Assembly (NCBI RefSeq): GCF_041415945.1
Contig: NZ_JBGCUS010000004.1
Location: 1 to 64,000 of the forward strand
Length of the DNA: 64,000 bases
From: Ancylobacter sp. IITR112
GTDB lineage: Bacteria > Pseudomonadota > Alphaproteobacteria > Rhizobiales > Xanthobacteraceae
Direction: 5' to 3'
Part shown: one piece after another, positions 8,588 to 17,534 of the stretch
How the letters are laid out: every line of letters begins with the position of its first letter
Position numbering within the stretch: position 1 is the stretch's first letter
Program-made: the position numbers and the translations under genes
Notes under the pieces: generated by a model
Seen by the model: the letters and a program-made list of their open reading frames with translations, nothing else
Database searches by the model: none
Told to the model about the DNA's origin: nothing

Positions 8588-9205
8588 TTGAGCGGAAGTG
8601 CAACATCGGTTGGCGCCGCGATCGCGGCGGCCTTGGATCGCGCCGAGCAATTGCGCAGCCTCGGCAATCGCCCGGCTCGCGTTCGGATCATGACGATCTT
8701 TGGGGATGATCGCTCGGGTTTGACCATTCACGCCAGCATAAGGTCCAACAGCCCAGCGGAGCTCCGTGCGCAGCACGGGCTCGGAGTGAGGTGCATTCCG
8801 TGGGAGGAGCTCGACGCCCGCGCAGGCGAGCTCGTCGGCCTGGTCGACGCCGCAGTCGGAGAGGTGACGCTCGCGGTGAAGAACGCCCCTCAGGCCGACC
8901 GCCCAAGCCGGTCACAATGTGATGTCGAGATCGATAAATTCGGCAGCCTGATCGATCAACTCGGCCGTACCCTCACGCACTCGGCGATGGCCGTTCTGAA
9001 GGACAATCGGAACCCGACAATGCCACGGGATCTGGGAAGCGAAGCCACCATGGTTGCCGCGCTCAAGCTCGCGGCATTGGCAGCCTTCACCGCGAACGTC
9101 AGCGCGAGCGACGCCCAGGATGAGCTGCGCCTGGCGACCGGTGACGTGATGAGCAAGGCGAGTGCTTCGCCGGAGCTCTCCGGACGGCCGCCGCTGAATT
9201 CCTGA
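8588..9205 (+). CDS. Unrecognised protein downstream of repC
   Basis: A 205-residue predicted cytoplasmic protein that I do not recognise. The start is a TTG at 8588 preceded by a strong GGGGAGGG; no better ATG keeps the N-terminus. It has helical, Ala/Leu-rich segments at both ends and a short beta-like region (ARVRIMTIFGDDRSGLTI), with no obvious membrane segment or catalytic motif. It lies 60 bp after repC in the same direction and may be part of the replication/maintenance unit. Codon use resembles the neighbours, so it is probably real. Confidence 0.6.
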   Translation: MSGSATSVGAAIAAALDRAEQLRSLGNRPARVRIMTIFGDDRSGLTIHASIRSNSPAELRAQHGLGVRCIPWEELDARAGELVGLVDAAVGEVTLAVKNAPQADRPSRSQCDVEIDKFGSLIDQLGRTLTHSAMAVLKDNRNPTMPRDLGSEATMVAALKLAALAAFTANVSASDAQDELRLATGDVMSKASASPELSGRPPLNS

Positions 9206-9220
9206 GCGGGAAGGGCGGGA

Positions 9221-10303
9221 TCAGAGGCCGGCGGCCTTGGTGAGGTTCACCCGGAAGCGGTCACGCCGGCGTTGGTAGCGGCGGGTCATTTCCGCACTCG
9301 CGTGACCGAGCTGCTTCTGGACGTAGCGCTCGTCAACTTCGGCCGAAGAGGCGAGACCGGCGCGCAACGAATGGCCGGCGAATTTCTGCTCCCGCTCGCC
9401 CTCCGTGAGGTCGCCTCTGACCCCGGCGGCGAGCGCGGTCCGCTTGACCAGGCGAGCCACCTGCTTATCGGTCAGCCTGTCTGGGCCGACGTTCTTGCCT
9501 TGTCCGGTCACGCGCCGAAAGAGGGGGCCGTGACCGATCTTCGCCAGCTTCAGCCAGGTTTCGAGGGCCGCGACAGGGCAGGTCGCGTCCGACGAGCCGC
9601 GACCGATCTCGACCTCGCGCCAACCGTTCTTGCCGCGCAGCGTGACGATCATGCCCTTCTTGAGCACCTCGATCCATCCGCCCCCGTCCTCGGTATCATC
9701 GCGATGGAGGTCGAGGCCGACGACCTCGGATCGGCGCAGGCCGCCGGCAAAGCCCAGCAGCAGCATGGCGCGGTCGCGCAGGCCTCGCAGCGTGGCACGA
9801 TCGAGCGTCTCGATCATGGCGATGACGTTCTCGGGCAGGACCGCCTCCTTTTGGCGCGGCGGGGCGGCATGGGTGTTGCGGATGCCGGCGAGAACGGTCG
9901 CGATATGCCGATCGCTGCGATCGAGCGGCGTGCCACGCTGCGTATAGCTCCACGCCAGCGCCGATAAGCGCCGTTCGATCGTCGAGACGGCATTCGGCTT
10001 GCGGTCGGCAGTCGCGGCCCCGGAGGCGCAGGCGGTGATGTAGAGGCCGACGACCTGAGGGGAGGGCGGGAACATCTCGAGCCCCTGGCGCCGGCACCAC
10101 CCCGAGAAGTGCCGCCAATCGGAACCGTAAGCCTTGCGGGTGTTCGCCGAGCTCGCAGCATCGACATACTCGCGGGCGCGGTCGGCGAGCTTCTCGAGGT
10201 GAACCGGTAGCGTGGAGGACGACGCTGCGTCGGCAACAGTCGGGAGAGGGGAGGGGGAGTTCCGGTCGACCCGGTTGTCTTCGCCGATTGGCCCTGCGGT
10301 CAT
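9221..10303 (-). CDS. Tyrosine recombinase / phage-type integrase
   Basis: A 360-residue site-specific recombinase (XerC/D-integrase superfamily). An N-terminal SAM-like core-binding domain lies at about residues 40-140 (TRKAYGSDWRHFSGWCRRQG). The catalytic domain carries the first Arg (LLLGFAGGLRRSEVV), the H-x-x-R box (GHSLRAGLA), LGHAS and the Tyr nucleophile in MTRRYQRRRDRF. The start at 10303 is preferred to 10375 because the longer form adds an unrelated leader. It converges on the gene at 8588, and no neighbouring att core is visible. It could be a plasmid dimer resolvase or the integrase of a decayed island. Confidence 0.9.
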   Translation of the reverse strand: MTAGPIGEDNRVDRNSPSPLPTVADAASSSTLPVHLEKLADRAREYVDAASSANTRKAYGSDWRHFSGWCRRQGLEMFPPSPQVVGLYITACASGAATADRKPNAVSTIERRLSALAWSYTQRGTPLDRSDRHIATVLAGIRNTHAAPPRQKEAVLPENVIAMIETLDRATLRGLRDRAMLLLGFAGGLRRSEVVGLDLHRDDTEDGGGWIEVLKKGMIVTLRGKNGWREVEIGRGSSDATCPVAALETWLKLAKIGHGPLFRRVTGQGKNVGPDRLTDKQVARLVKRTALAAGVRGDLTEGEREQKFAGHSLRAGLASSAEVDERYVQKQLGHASAEMTRRYQRRRDRFRVNLTKAAGL

Positions 10304-10380
10304 CAATTTACCTCCGTGGGGCACAACTGTTAGTGGTGACTGTTCATGACGATACAATCCGCTTTCGGGAGTCACCCAAC

Positions 10381-10932
10381 ATGGACACGCGCCGCTATGA
10401 ATTGGTGTTCGACGCCGAATTCTCCCTCGTCTACCTCGTGGGCGAACCGCCTGAAGCGGGCACGTTGCCGGCCGAGCTGACCTATGCCGAAAGCCTGCGC
10501 ATGTTCGGTTCTCGCGACGGCGCCGTGACGATCTTCACGGCGCGGGAATGGGACGTCCCGTTCACCGTCGAGATCTCCAAGAGCGCGCCATCCGAGGATT
10601 TTGACAGCTGGGAGCACGTTGTCGAAGCGGCGATCCGCGTCGGCGCAGACGGCTTGCGTCTCGGAAGCGACGGGGTCTCCGAACTCAAGGAGGCGAAGCG
10701 CTTCGACCTTGAGCCCGGCTCCTATCGGGTCCGCGTCTCCTACGGCGGCTTGAGGGTGATGGAGGAAGGGGAAGCCGAGGTCGACGATGATCGCTATCGG
10801 ATTCAGCTTTGGCCCGGCCCGCCAAGCGAACCCGCGGTGCTGAAGCAGATGGACCCGGCGATCGCGGCATCGATGCCGTACCCGGAGATGCATGGTCACT
10901 TCGTGGAACGCGGCCTTATCCCGAAGGCCTAG
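10381..10932 (+). CDS. Unrecognised 183-aa protein
   Basis: A predicted soluble protein, unrecognised. The start MDTRRYELVFDAEFSLVYLV is the first ATG that removes an unlikely leader. The sequence is rich in beta-type segments and acidic residues (FEVEDDDRY-like C-terminus, LEPGSYRVRVSYGG), which suggests a beta-sandwich-like fold. It is transcribed divergently from the integrase. Codon usage (high GC3) supports a real gene. The 240 bp after it, up to the first transposon end at 11174, hold only a short leftward open frame (start 11088, with AAGGAAGG upstream) that runs into this gene's antisense and is not called. Confidence 0.55.
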   Translation: MDTRRYELVFDAEFSLVYLVGEPPEAGTLPAELTYAESLRMFGSRDGAVTIFTAREWDVPFTVEISKSAPSEDFDSWEHVVEAAIRVGADGLRLGSDGVSELKEAKRFDLEPGSYRVRVSYGGLRVMEEGEAEVDDDRYRIQLWPGPPSEPAVLKQMDPAIAASMPYPEMHGHFVERGLIPKA

Positions 10933-11173
10933 CGTCGCTGACCTCGCGTTGCGATGTCCGCCGGCCGAGAGCACCACGGCGACGCGCTCGCGGGACCTGA
11001 TGACCACCCGGCGGTCCGGGCTCAGCGCCATCGTGCCGGCGTCCGGAAGATCGCTGTCATCGTCGGCCGAGGCGTCGCCGCCTTCCATCGCGTTCCGCCT
11101 TCCTTTTCCAGCATTCGGCGTCGCCGGAATGGCACGGGAATTCTGGCACTGCTGACGCGCAAATCGCGCCTCC

Positions 11174-11299
11174 TGTCGGACTACCGGGGTTGATGAGACT
11201 GGCGCCTGCGCAATTTCAATGCCTTGGCCGTGTCGTCATTATGAGACCGATTCAAGGTAATTGAGACTGGCGACGGTATTGAGTCGGTAGTTGTGAGAC
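11174..11299 (+). repeat. Left-end transposase binding sites of element 1
   Basis: Four direct TGAGAC motifs at 11194, 11242, 11262 and 11294. The first lies exactly 20 bp inside the TGTC terminus. The same spacing recurs in element 2, so these are the likely TniA/TnsB binding sites. Confidence 0.75.
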
Positions 11300-11328
11300 C
11301 AGCTTGCAGCCAGACGGCGAGGCTGTCC

Positions 11329-12948
11329 ATGAACGATGATGGTATCGATCCTGAGGCCTGGGCGCAGGCGCGGCATCGCGCCGAGATCCTGTCGAAACTG
11401 TCGAAGCACCTTGGCGATGCGGAAGTCCGCGATGCCCTGAACGCGCTTGGCGTCAGCCGGGCAACCTTGTTTCGCTGGCTGAAGCGGTTCCGGCAGGATG
11501 ACCGCACCAGCACGCTCCTACCGCGCCGGCGTGGCCCAAACGCTGGCATGCAGCCTCTGGATCCGGTGGTGCTCACGATCGTCGAGCAGCATTTCCGGAT
11601 GCTCTATGCGACGCGCCGCAGGCCCACCCTGACGCGCTTTCAGCAGGAGGTTGCGGCGGACTGCCAGCTTCAAGGCCTGCAGCCGCCATCGATCCGCCGT
11701 CTCGGCCGGTGGCTGAAAATGAAAGATCAGGCCGATCTGATGCGCCGACGGGAGGGCGCCGGCAAATCGGAGGCGGTGTTTCTGGCGACGCCAGGCGGAT
11801 TGGAGGCGGCGGCTCCGCTTGAAATCCTCCAGATCGACCACACCAAGGTCGACGTCACGGTCGTCGATCCGGTAACCCGATTGCCGATCGGCCGGCCGAC
11901 GCTCACGCTGGCCGTCGACGTCAACACCCGCATGGTGATGGGCTTCTACCTGTCGCTGGAAGCGCCGTCCCTGGCAGCCGTGGCGTTGTGCCTGACCCAT
12001 GCGGTGACGGACAAGACGGCCTGGCTGACCTCACGGGGGATCGTGGCGGAGTGGCCGGCGCACGGAATTCCTGGGACCATTCATGTCGACAACGGCGCCG
12101 AATTCCATGCGCGCGCCTTCGAACGCGCCTGCGGCGAGCATCGCATCGACCTGAGCTACCGTCCACCTGGCACGCCGCGTTTCGGCGGTCATATCGAGCG
12201 GCTGATCGGCACGATGATGGGTGCCGTTCACCTCATTCCGGGCTCGCATTTCTCGAACATCGACGAACGCGGCGACCTCGATCCGGAGGCCGAGGCGGTC
12301 ATGACTTTGCGCGACCTGGAACGCTATCTCGCCATCGAGATCATCGGCTCCTACCATGCCCGCATCCACAAGGCGCTGGATCTGCCGCCGGCGGCCGCCT
12401 GGCAAGCCCGCATCGGCGACGTCACGGTGCGGGTTCCGTCGGATCCGCGGCGGTTCCTCATCGATTTTCTGCCTTTCGAGCAGCGCACTTTGCAGCGCGA
12501 CGGGCTGCACCTGTTTCACATCCGCTACTGGTCGGACGAGCTGCGTTGGCTGATGGGGCGCGACCGGCAACGACTGACCGTCAAATTCGATCCGCGCGAC
12601 CTGTCCTGCGTGTTCGTGGCGACAGGGCAGGGGTATCTGGAAGCGCGTCCAGCCGATCGGACCCGCCCGCCCATTGGGCTGTGGGAGCACCGGGCTGCCG
12701 TGCGCGCCTTGCGGGAAAAAGGCCGCGAGGCCGTCGACGAGGAGCTCATCTTCTCCACAATCCTCGCCCAGCGATCCCTGGTCGACGAGGCAACGCGCCT
12801 GACCAAGGCGATGCGAAGGGATGTCGCCCGGCGCGCGCATCTCGCACCGGACAGGATCATCGACGTGACACCGGAGGTGGTGCCGAACAAGGACGAAAGG
12901 CCCCTGCAACTGCCTTATTTCGCGGTGGAGGAATGGGATGATGACTGA
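11329..12948 (+). CDS. tniA: TniA-like DDE transposase (element 1)
   Basis: A 539-residue Mu/TnsB/TniA-type transposase. An N-terminal helix-turn-helix (LGVSRATLFRWLKRF) is followed by the integrase core. The catalytic triad is D170 (LQIDHTK), D254 (HVDNGAEF) and E290 (GHIERLIG). A Mu-type C-terminal beta-barrel region follows (FDPRDLSCVFV). The ATG at 11329 is preferred to 11293 because it lines up with the start in element 2 and lies just after the last TGAGAC site. It overlaps tniB by 11 bp. It cuts and joins the transposon ends; TniB and TniQ are its partners. Confidence 0.92.
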   Translation: MNDDGIDPEAWAQARHRAEILSKLSKHLGDAEVRDALNALGVSRATLFRWLKRFRQDDRTSTLLPRRRGPNAGMQPLDPVVLTIVEQHFRMLYATRRRPTLTRFQQEVAADCQLQGLQPPSIRRLGRWLKMKDQADLMRRREGAGKSEAVFLATPGGLEAAAPLEILQIDHTKVDVTVVDPVTRLPIGRPTLTLAVDVNTRMVMGFYLSLEAPSLAAVALCLTHAVTDKTAWLTSRGIVAEWPAHGIPGTIHVDNGAEFHARAFERACGEHRIDLSYRPPGTPRFGGHIERLIGTMMGAVHLIPGSHFSNIDERGDLDPEAEAVMTLRDLERYLAIEIIGSYHARIHKALDLPPAAAWQARIGDVTVRVPSDPRRFLIDFLPFEQRTLQRDGLHLFHIRYWSDELRWLMGRDRQRLTVKFDPRDLSCVFVATGQGYLEARPADRTRPPIGLWEHRAAVRALREKGREAVDEELIFSTILAQRSLVDEATRLTKAMRRDVARRAHLAPDRIIDVTPEVVPNKDERPLQLPYFAVEEWDDD

Positions 12949-13822
12949 GGCGTTCTCGCATCTCTTCCCCGCTAGCCGGCCGATCGCCGCGCTGAGCGCG
13001 GACGAGCGTATCCGGCGCATTCGCGCCGACCGCTGGATCAACTATCCGCGCGCCGAACAGGCGCTCCAGAAGCTCGAAGCCCTGCTTGCCTTCCCGCCAC
13101 GGGCGCGCATGCCCAACCTGCTCATCGTCGGCGCCAGCGGCATGGGCAAGACCATGATCGTCGAAAAGTTCGCCCGCGACCACCCTTCGCAGTTCGATAC
13201 GGTGACGGGGCGCATGCATATGCCGGTCATCGCCGTCCAGATGGTGCCGGGCCCTGACGAAGCCCGCTTCTACAAGCGGCTCCTGGCGGCGATCGGGGCA
13301 CCCGAACCGCCGCGGGCGACGCTGTCGGTACTGGAAAGCCTGACGCTGCGCCTGCTGTCCGAGATCCGGCCGGGGCTGCTGGTCATCGACGAGGTGCACA
13401 GCCTGCAGGCCGGCACCGTGCGGGAGCAGACCCGCTTCCTGAACATGCTGCGCTTTCTCGGCAATGAGCTGCGGATTCCGCTCGTCTGCGTCGGTACGCA
13501 GCAGGCGCGAAACGCGCTGCGCACCGATGATCAGCTGGTGCGCCGGTTCGAGGCTTTCGCGCTGCCGCCGTGGCAGAATGACGAGGATTTCGGCGGTCTG
13601 ATCGGCAGCTTGCAGCGCAGTTTGCCGCTGCGGCAGCCCAGCGAGTTCGCCGACGCGACGCTGAAGCGCCTCATCGAGGTGACGGGAGGGATCACGGCCG
13701 GCATCTTCTCGCTGGTGAGCGCGCTCGCCATCGCCGCGATCGAGAGCGGCGAGGAAAGGATCACGCCCGGCGCGGTCGCAGACAAGCGGAGCGTGCTGGC
13801 TCTCGTGGGAGAGCCCGTGTGA
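12938..13822 (+). CDS. tniB: TniB-like AAA+ ATPase (element 1)
   Basis: A 294-residue AAA+ transposition regulator of the TniB/TnsC type. Walker A is GASGMGKTMI near residue 65 and Walker B is LLVIDEVHSL near residue 150, followed by FLGNELRIPLVCVGT, the sensor region. It selects target DNA and activates TniA. It overlaps tniA at its start and tniQ at its end (GTGTGA), indicating translational coupling. Confidence 0.92.
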   Translation: MMTEAFSHLFPASRPIAALSADERIRRIRADRWINYPRAEQALQKLEALLAFPPRARMPNLLIVGASGMGKTMIVEKFARDHPSQFDTVTGRMHMPVIAVQMVPGPDEARFYKRLLAAIGAPEPPRATLSVLESLTLRLLSEIRPGLLVIDEVHSLQAGTVREQTRFLNMLRFLGNELRIPLVCVGTQQARNALRTDDQLVRRFEAFALPPWQNDEDFGGLIGSLQRSLPLRQPSEFADATLKRLIEVTGGITAGIFSLVSALAIAAIESGEERITPGAVADKRSVLALVGEPV

Positions 13823-14787
13823 GGGACCCACCGGCACCGGTTCCGTTGCCGGTGGTGCCGCGGCCGAGCCCCGACGAGCGTCTGTCGTCCTGGCTGGGGC
13901 GGCTTGCGCGGCTCTACAGCATGCCGGCGGAGGCGCTTCTGGCGCATTGCGGCCTCGGCCGCTTCAGCGTTCGCGAGCTCGAATGGCGCCTCGGGGTAGG
14001 GGAGGGGTCCGTGCTGGCTGGCCGCACCGGCATGACCGTTGAGGGGCTGCGGAGGCTGACTTTCGACGAGATCACGCCGCAGGCGCGCCTGATGATCGCC
14101 GCGGCAAGCCGCTATGTCTGTCCGCGTTGTCCCGCCGGGCTCCACCGCAAGGCGACGGCCTTTCCCTGGAATTTCTGGTGCGATGAGCACGGCGTCCGGT
14201 TCGGGGGGAGGGCCGGGACAGGACTGGATGCGCGGCTGCCGCAAACACAGTTGACCAGGCTCGATCCCAGTGCGCGGAGCGGGGCGCTGCGGCTGGCCGA
14301 TTGGGCGCAGGGGAAGGAGGAGGGCGCGCCCGCGGTGCCCGCGCTGCTGGACCTCCTGACGACGCGGCATCGCAGGTCCTCGCCCCCGTCGCTGGCCGAG
14401 CAGCCGATCCTGTCGCTCGCCGCGCGCCGGGCCAATCACGATTTCCTCACGCAGCCGATTGCCCGGCAGGCGCTTCTGGTCGTCGTGCCGGAGTACGATC
14501 GGGTGGCGCCTGTGCTCGCCAAGCCGGTGCGCCCAGGCCTGTTTTCGCTCGCACAAGGCTCGCTGCTGCAGAACTATGCCTTGGCCGTTGGTGTCGGGCG
14601 GCTGTGCGCGGATCCCGTTGGATGCGCCACTTCGGTGCTGCTGGCGAGCGATCGGGAAGGGGAAGAGCGGCTGCGGGAAGCCCTGCGGGCGTGGTCGCCG
14701 GCGCTGCGGCGGCGTGTCTATGCCCGGCTCCGGCGCCTCCGAGCGCCAGAGACGTCGCCTCAGCGGGCGTCGCAACGGCTCGGCTGA
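13819..14787 (+). CDS. tniQ: TniQ-like targeting protein (element 1)
   Basis: A 322-residue TniQ-family protein. The N-terminal PRPSPDERLSSWLGRLA motif is characteristic. A zinc-binding region follows at about residues 98-122 (CPRCPAGLHRK..., WCDEHG). TniQ directs target choice in Tn7/Tn402 elements. The start is a GTG overlapping the tniB stop. The C-terminal part is only weakly similar to the TniQ of element 2, so elements 1 and 2 are related but distinct. Confidence 0.87.
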   Translation: MRDPPAPVPLPVVPRPSPDERLSSWLGRLARLYSMPAEALLAHCGLGRFSVRELEWRLGVGEGSVLAGRTGMTVEGLRRLTFDEITPQARLMIAAASRYVCPRCPAGLHRKATAFPWNFWCDEHGVRFGGRAGTGLDARLPQTQLTRLDPSARSGALRLADWAQGKEEGAPAVPALLDLLTTRHRRSSPPSLAEQPILSLAARRANHDFLTQPIARQALLVVVPEYDRVAPVLAKPVRPGLFSLAQGSLLQNYALAVGVGRLCADPVGCATSVLLASDREGEERLREALRAWSPALRRRVYARLRRLRAPETSPQRASQRLG

Positions 14788-14813
14788 GCCGGAAAGTCCG
14801 CCAGTCTCACAAA

Positions 14814-14895
14814 TTCCGACTCAGCCAGTCTCATAATGGCGCTCCGGGAGTCTCATAATTATGCGCGAGATTTCCGCCCAAGCGCTTGAGTCTCA
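14814..14895 (-). repeat. Right-end transposase binding sites of element 1
   Basis: Four GTCTCA motifs (TGAGAC on the minus strand) at 14814, 14828, 14850 and 14890, inverted relative to the left-end set. They mark the right end of element 1; the terminal bases beyond the last motif are replaced by element 2. Confidence 0.7.
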
Positions 14896-15057
14896 CAAAT
14901 TGTCAGCCGACGGTTTTTCATGAGACTGGCGATCGCTTATTTTCAATGGGTTAGCCGATTCAGAATTTGTGAGACCGAGTCGGATCTGCTGAGACGGAAC
15001 CGTCACGCGATTCAGTTATGGTGAGACTAGATTGATCGACCATCCGCGTGAATAGGC

Positions 15058-16656
15058 ATGGAACGCGACCAGCTCGACGAACAGGAATGGCAGAACGCGC
15101 TCAGGTATGCAGATGTTCTACGACGGATGCCACAACGCCCGAGTGCAGCTGATGTCGCGGACGCTATGGCGGAGCTTGCCGTCAGTCGCGCGACCTTATT
15201 ACGGTGGCTAAAGCGGTACCGGACGGAGGAGCGCGCCACTGCGCTCATTAGTCGAAAGCCAGGGCGGCGTGCCGGAATCGACGCCTTTGATCCTGCCCTG
15301 AAGGCGATCGTCGACCGCAACATCACGACATTCTACGCCACACCCGAGAAGCCCACGTTGACGCGCCTGTGGAAGCGAATCTCGGCCGATTGCCGGGTGA
15401 GCGAGTTGGCGCCGCCCTCAATCAGACGCCTGAAAGGATACCTTGCGACGTTCGATACGGAAGCTATGACGCGCCGTCGCGAGGGCAAGGCCCGGGCCGA
15501 CGCGCAGTTCCTGGCACTACCCGGCGAGCTTTCAGCGCAGCATCCGCTGCAGATCGTCCAGATCGATCATACGAAGGTCGACGTGACGGTGGTCGACCCG
15601 ATCGAGAGGCAGCCGATCGGTCGACCGATCCTCACCATCGCGATCGATGTCTGTACCCGGATGGTGCTGGGCTTTTACCTGTCTCTGGAGGCGCCGTCGG
15701 TGACGTCGGTGGCGCTTTGCTTGACGCACGTGATCATCGACAAGACCCGCTGGCTGCAGGGTCGGGGGATTTCGCTGGATTGGCCGACGAGCGGCCTGCC
15801 CGAGTGCATTCATGTCGATAACGGCGCTGAATTCCACGCGCGCGCCTTCAAGAGGGGCTGCGACGACCACAATATTGCCATCTCCTACCGTCCGCCGGGA
15901 ACACCGCGTTTCGGGGGGCACGTCGAGCGCCTGATCGGCACGATGATGGGGGCGGTCCATCTGCTGCCCGGCACGCATTTTTCCAATGTGCTGGACCGCG
16001 GCGACTATGATCCCGAGGCGCGCGCCGTGATGACCATGCGCGAGCTCGAGGCCTGGCTGGCGCTGGAAATCATCGCCTACCATTCCGATCTGCACCGCGG
16101 TATCGGCCGGCCGCCCGGTGCGGCCTGGCACGAGGCCATATCCGGGCGCCCTCCGCGGCAGGTGCGCGATCCGCTCGCCTTCCTGATCGACTTTCTACCA
16201 TTTGAGCCGCGTGTACTGCGGCGAACCGGCATCCACATCAACAACATCTGCTACTGGTCGGACGGCTTTGCCCCCTGGATCGGCCGGAGCAGCGACAAGG
16301 TTCTCGTCAAGTACGATCCGCGGGATCTGCATCGGGTCTTCGTCAAGCTGGGTGGGAACTATCTGATGGCGCCCACGCGCAACCCTGGACGCCCGGCCAT
16401 CACGCTGTGGGAGCAGAAGGCGGCGCTGCGCGTGCAGCGGGCGCGCGGCCGCCGGGAGATCGATGAGGAAACGATCTTCCAGACGATCGCTGCGCAGCGT
16501 GCCCTGGTCGAACAGGCAACCCGGGACACCACACAAGCCCGCAGGCTGCGCGCGCGGCGCGCTCATCTGCAGGCAAGGCCAGCGCTTCCGGCAAGCGCGC
16601 CGGCGGACGAGCCGGTGATCGCCTTGCCGCATTTCCCGGTGGAGGTATGGGAATGA
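15058..16656 (+). CDS. tniA: TniA-like DDE transposase (element 2, copy 1)
   Basis: A 532-residue transposase homologous to that of element 1. The helix-turn-helix is LAVSRATLLRWLKRY. The catalytic residues D170 (VQIDHTK), D254 (HVDNGAEF) and E290 (GHVERLIG) fall at the same positions. Many substitutions separate it from TniA of element 1 outside the core, so the two are distinct lineages. The ATG follows the last TGAGAC site by about 30 bp, and the gene overlaps tniB by 10 bp. Confidence 0.93.
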   Translation: MERDQLDEQEWQNALRYADVLRRMPQRPSAADVADAMAELAVSRATLLRWLKRYRTEERATALISRKPGRRAGIDAFDPALKAIVDRNITTFYATPEKPTLTRLWKRISADCRVSELAPPSIRRLKGYLATFDTEAMTRRREGKARADAQFLALPGELSAQHPLQIVQIDHTKVDVTVVDPIERQPIGRPILTIAIDVCTRMVLGFYLSLEAPSVTSVALCLTHVIIDKTRWLQGRGISLDWPTSGLPECIHVDNGAEFHARAFKRGCDDHNIAISYRPPGTPRFGGHVERLIGTMMGAVHLLPGTHFSNVLDRGDYDPEARAVMTMRELEAWLALEIIAYHSDLHRGIGRPPGAAWHEAISGRPPRQVRDPLAFLIDFLPFEPRVLRRTGIHINNICYWSDGFAPWIGRSSDKVLVKYDPRDLHRVFVKLGGNYLMAPTRNPGRPAITLWEQKAALRVQRARGRREIDEETIFQTIAAQRALVEQATRDTTQARRLRARRAHLQARPALPASAPADEPVIALPHFPVEVWE

Positions 16657-17531
16657 CGGCTTATCCGCATCTCGATCCCGCCGTTCAGGCCTATGCCGAT
16701 CTGCCCGCGCGGGAGCGCATCGAGCACATCCGGGTGGATCGATGGATCGACTATCCGCGTGCCCGCCAGGCGCTCGACAAGCTCGAAGAGCTGCTGTTGT
16801 TTCCCAAGCGCGCCCGCATGCCCAACCTGCTGATCTTCGGCGCCTCGGGCATGGGCAAGACGATGATTATCGAGAAGTTCGTGCGCGCTCATCCGCCTCG
16901 GTTCGATGAGCGCAGCGGAATCCATCACCGGCCTGTCATCGTCGTGCAGATGGTCCCCTCCCCGGATGAGGGGCGGTTTTATCATCGCCTTCTGTCGGTG
17001 ATTGGCGCGCCGCCGCCAACCCGTGCCACACTCGGACAGCTCGAAACGCAGGCGCTGCGGCTGCTTCAGGAAACCGCGCCACGCATGCTGATCATTGACG
17101 AGGTTCAGAATCTGATTGCGGGCACCTACCGGGAACAGCGCCGAATGCTCAATCTGCTGCGCTTCCTCGGTAACGAACTGCGGATTCCCCTGATCTGCCT
17201 TGGCTCGCACGAGGCGCGTGATGCGATCCGGGGCGATGCCCACCTCAACAGCCGCTTTGAGCCGTACGGCTTGCCGCCGTGGCGGCACGATGCCGACTTC
17301 CATGGCCTGATCGGCGGTCTCCTCTACTCCTTGCCGCTGCGCCTGCCGTCCGAGATGACGGACAGCGCGCTCAAGCGGCTTGTCGAAGCCAATGGCGGCA
17401 TCACGGCATCGATCTTCCGGATGGTGATCGAGCTCGCCACGGATGCCATCCTCTCGGGAACCGAGCGGATCACGCCGACTGCGATCCTCGATCATCGTGT
17501 CGCCGCGCCGGCGACCTTCGCCGCGGCCTAA
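16647..17531 (+). CDS. tniB: TniB-like AAA+ ATPase (element 2, copy 1)
   Basis: A 294-residue AAA+ protein. Walker A is GASGMGKTMIIEKF and Walker B is RMLIIDEVQNL. It has the same length as TniB of element 1 and is clearly homologous throughout. The start could be either ATG at 16647 or 16653. It is separated from tniQ by 3 bp. The predicted role is target capture and activation of TniA. Confidence 0.92.
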   Translation: MGMTAYPHLDPAVQAYADLPARERIEHIRVDRWIDYPRARQALDKLEELLLFPKRARMPNLLIFGASGMGKTMIIEKFVRAHPPRFDERSGIHHRPVIVVQMVPSPDEGRFYHRLLSVIGAPPPTRATLGQLETQALRLLQETAPRMLIIDEVQNLIAGTYREQRRMLNLLRFLGNELRIPLICLGSHEARDAIRGDAHLNSRFEPYGLPPWRHDADFHGLIGGLLYSLPLRLPSEMTDSALKRLVEANGGITASIFRMVIELATDAILSGTERITPTAILDHRVAAPATFAAA

Positions 17532-17534
17532 ACC

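Larger units (their letters stand above)
11174..14900 (+). mobile_element. Tn7-superfamily element 1 (TniABQ only, cargo-less)
   Basis: A minimal Tn402/Tn5053-like element carrying only tniA, tniB and tniQ. The left end starts TGTCGGAC at 11174. TGAGAC repeats lie at 11194, 11242, 11262 and 11294, the same spacing (20, 48, 20, 32) as in element 2. The right end has inverted GTCTCA repeats at 14814, 14828, 14850 and 14890. The outermost right terminus is not visible because element 2 begins at 14901, only 5 bp after the last repeat, so about 15 bp of this right end appear to be lost. No resolvase or cargo genes are present. Confidence 0.82.

Noticed and set aside
10933..11088. Small leftward gene starting MEGGDASADDDSDLPDAGTM
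   Set aside because: It has a plausible ribosome site but runs into the antisense of the 10381 gene with no family match; possibly a remnant, not called.
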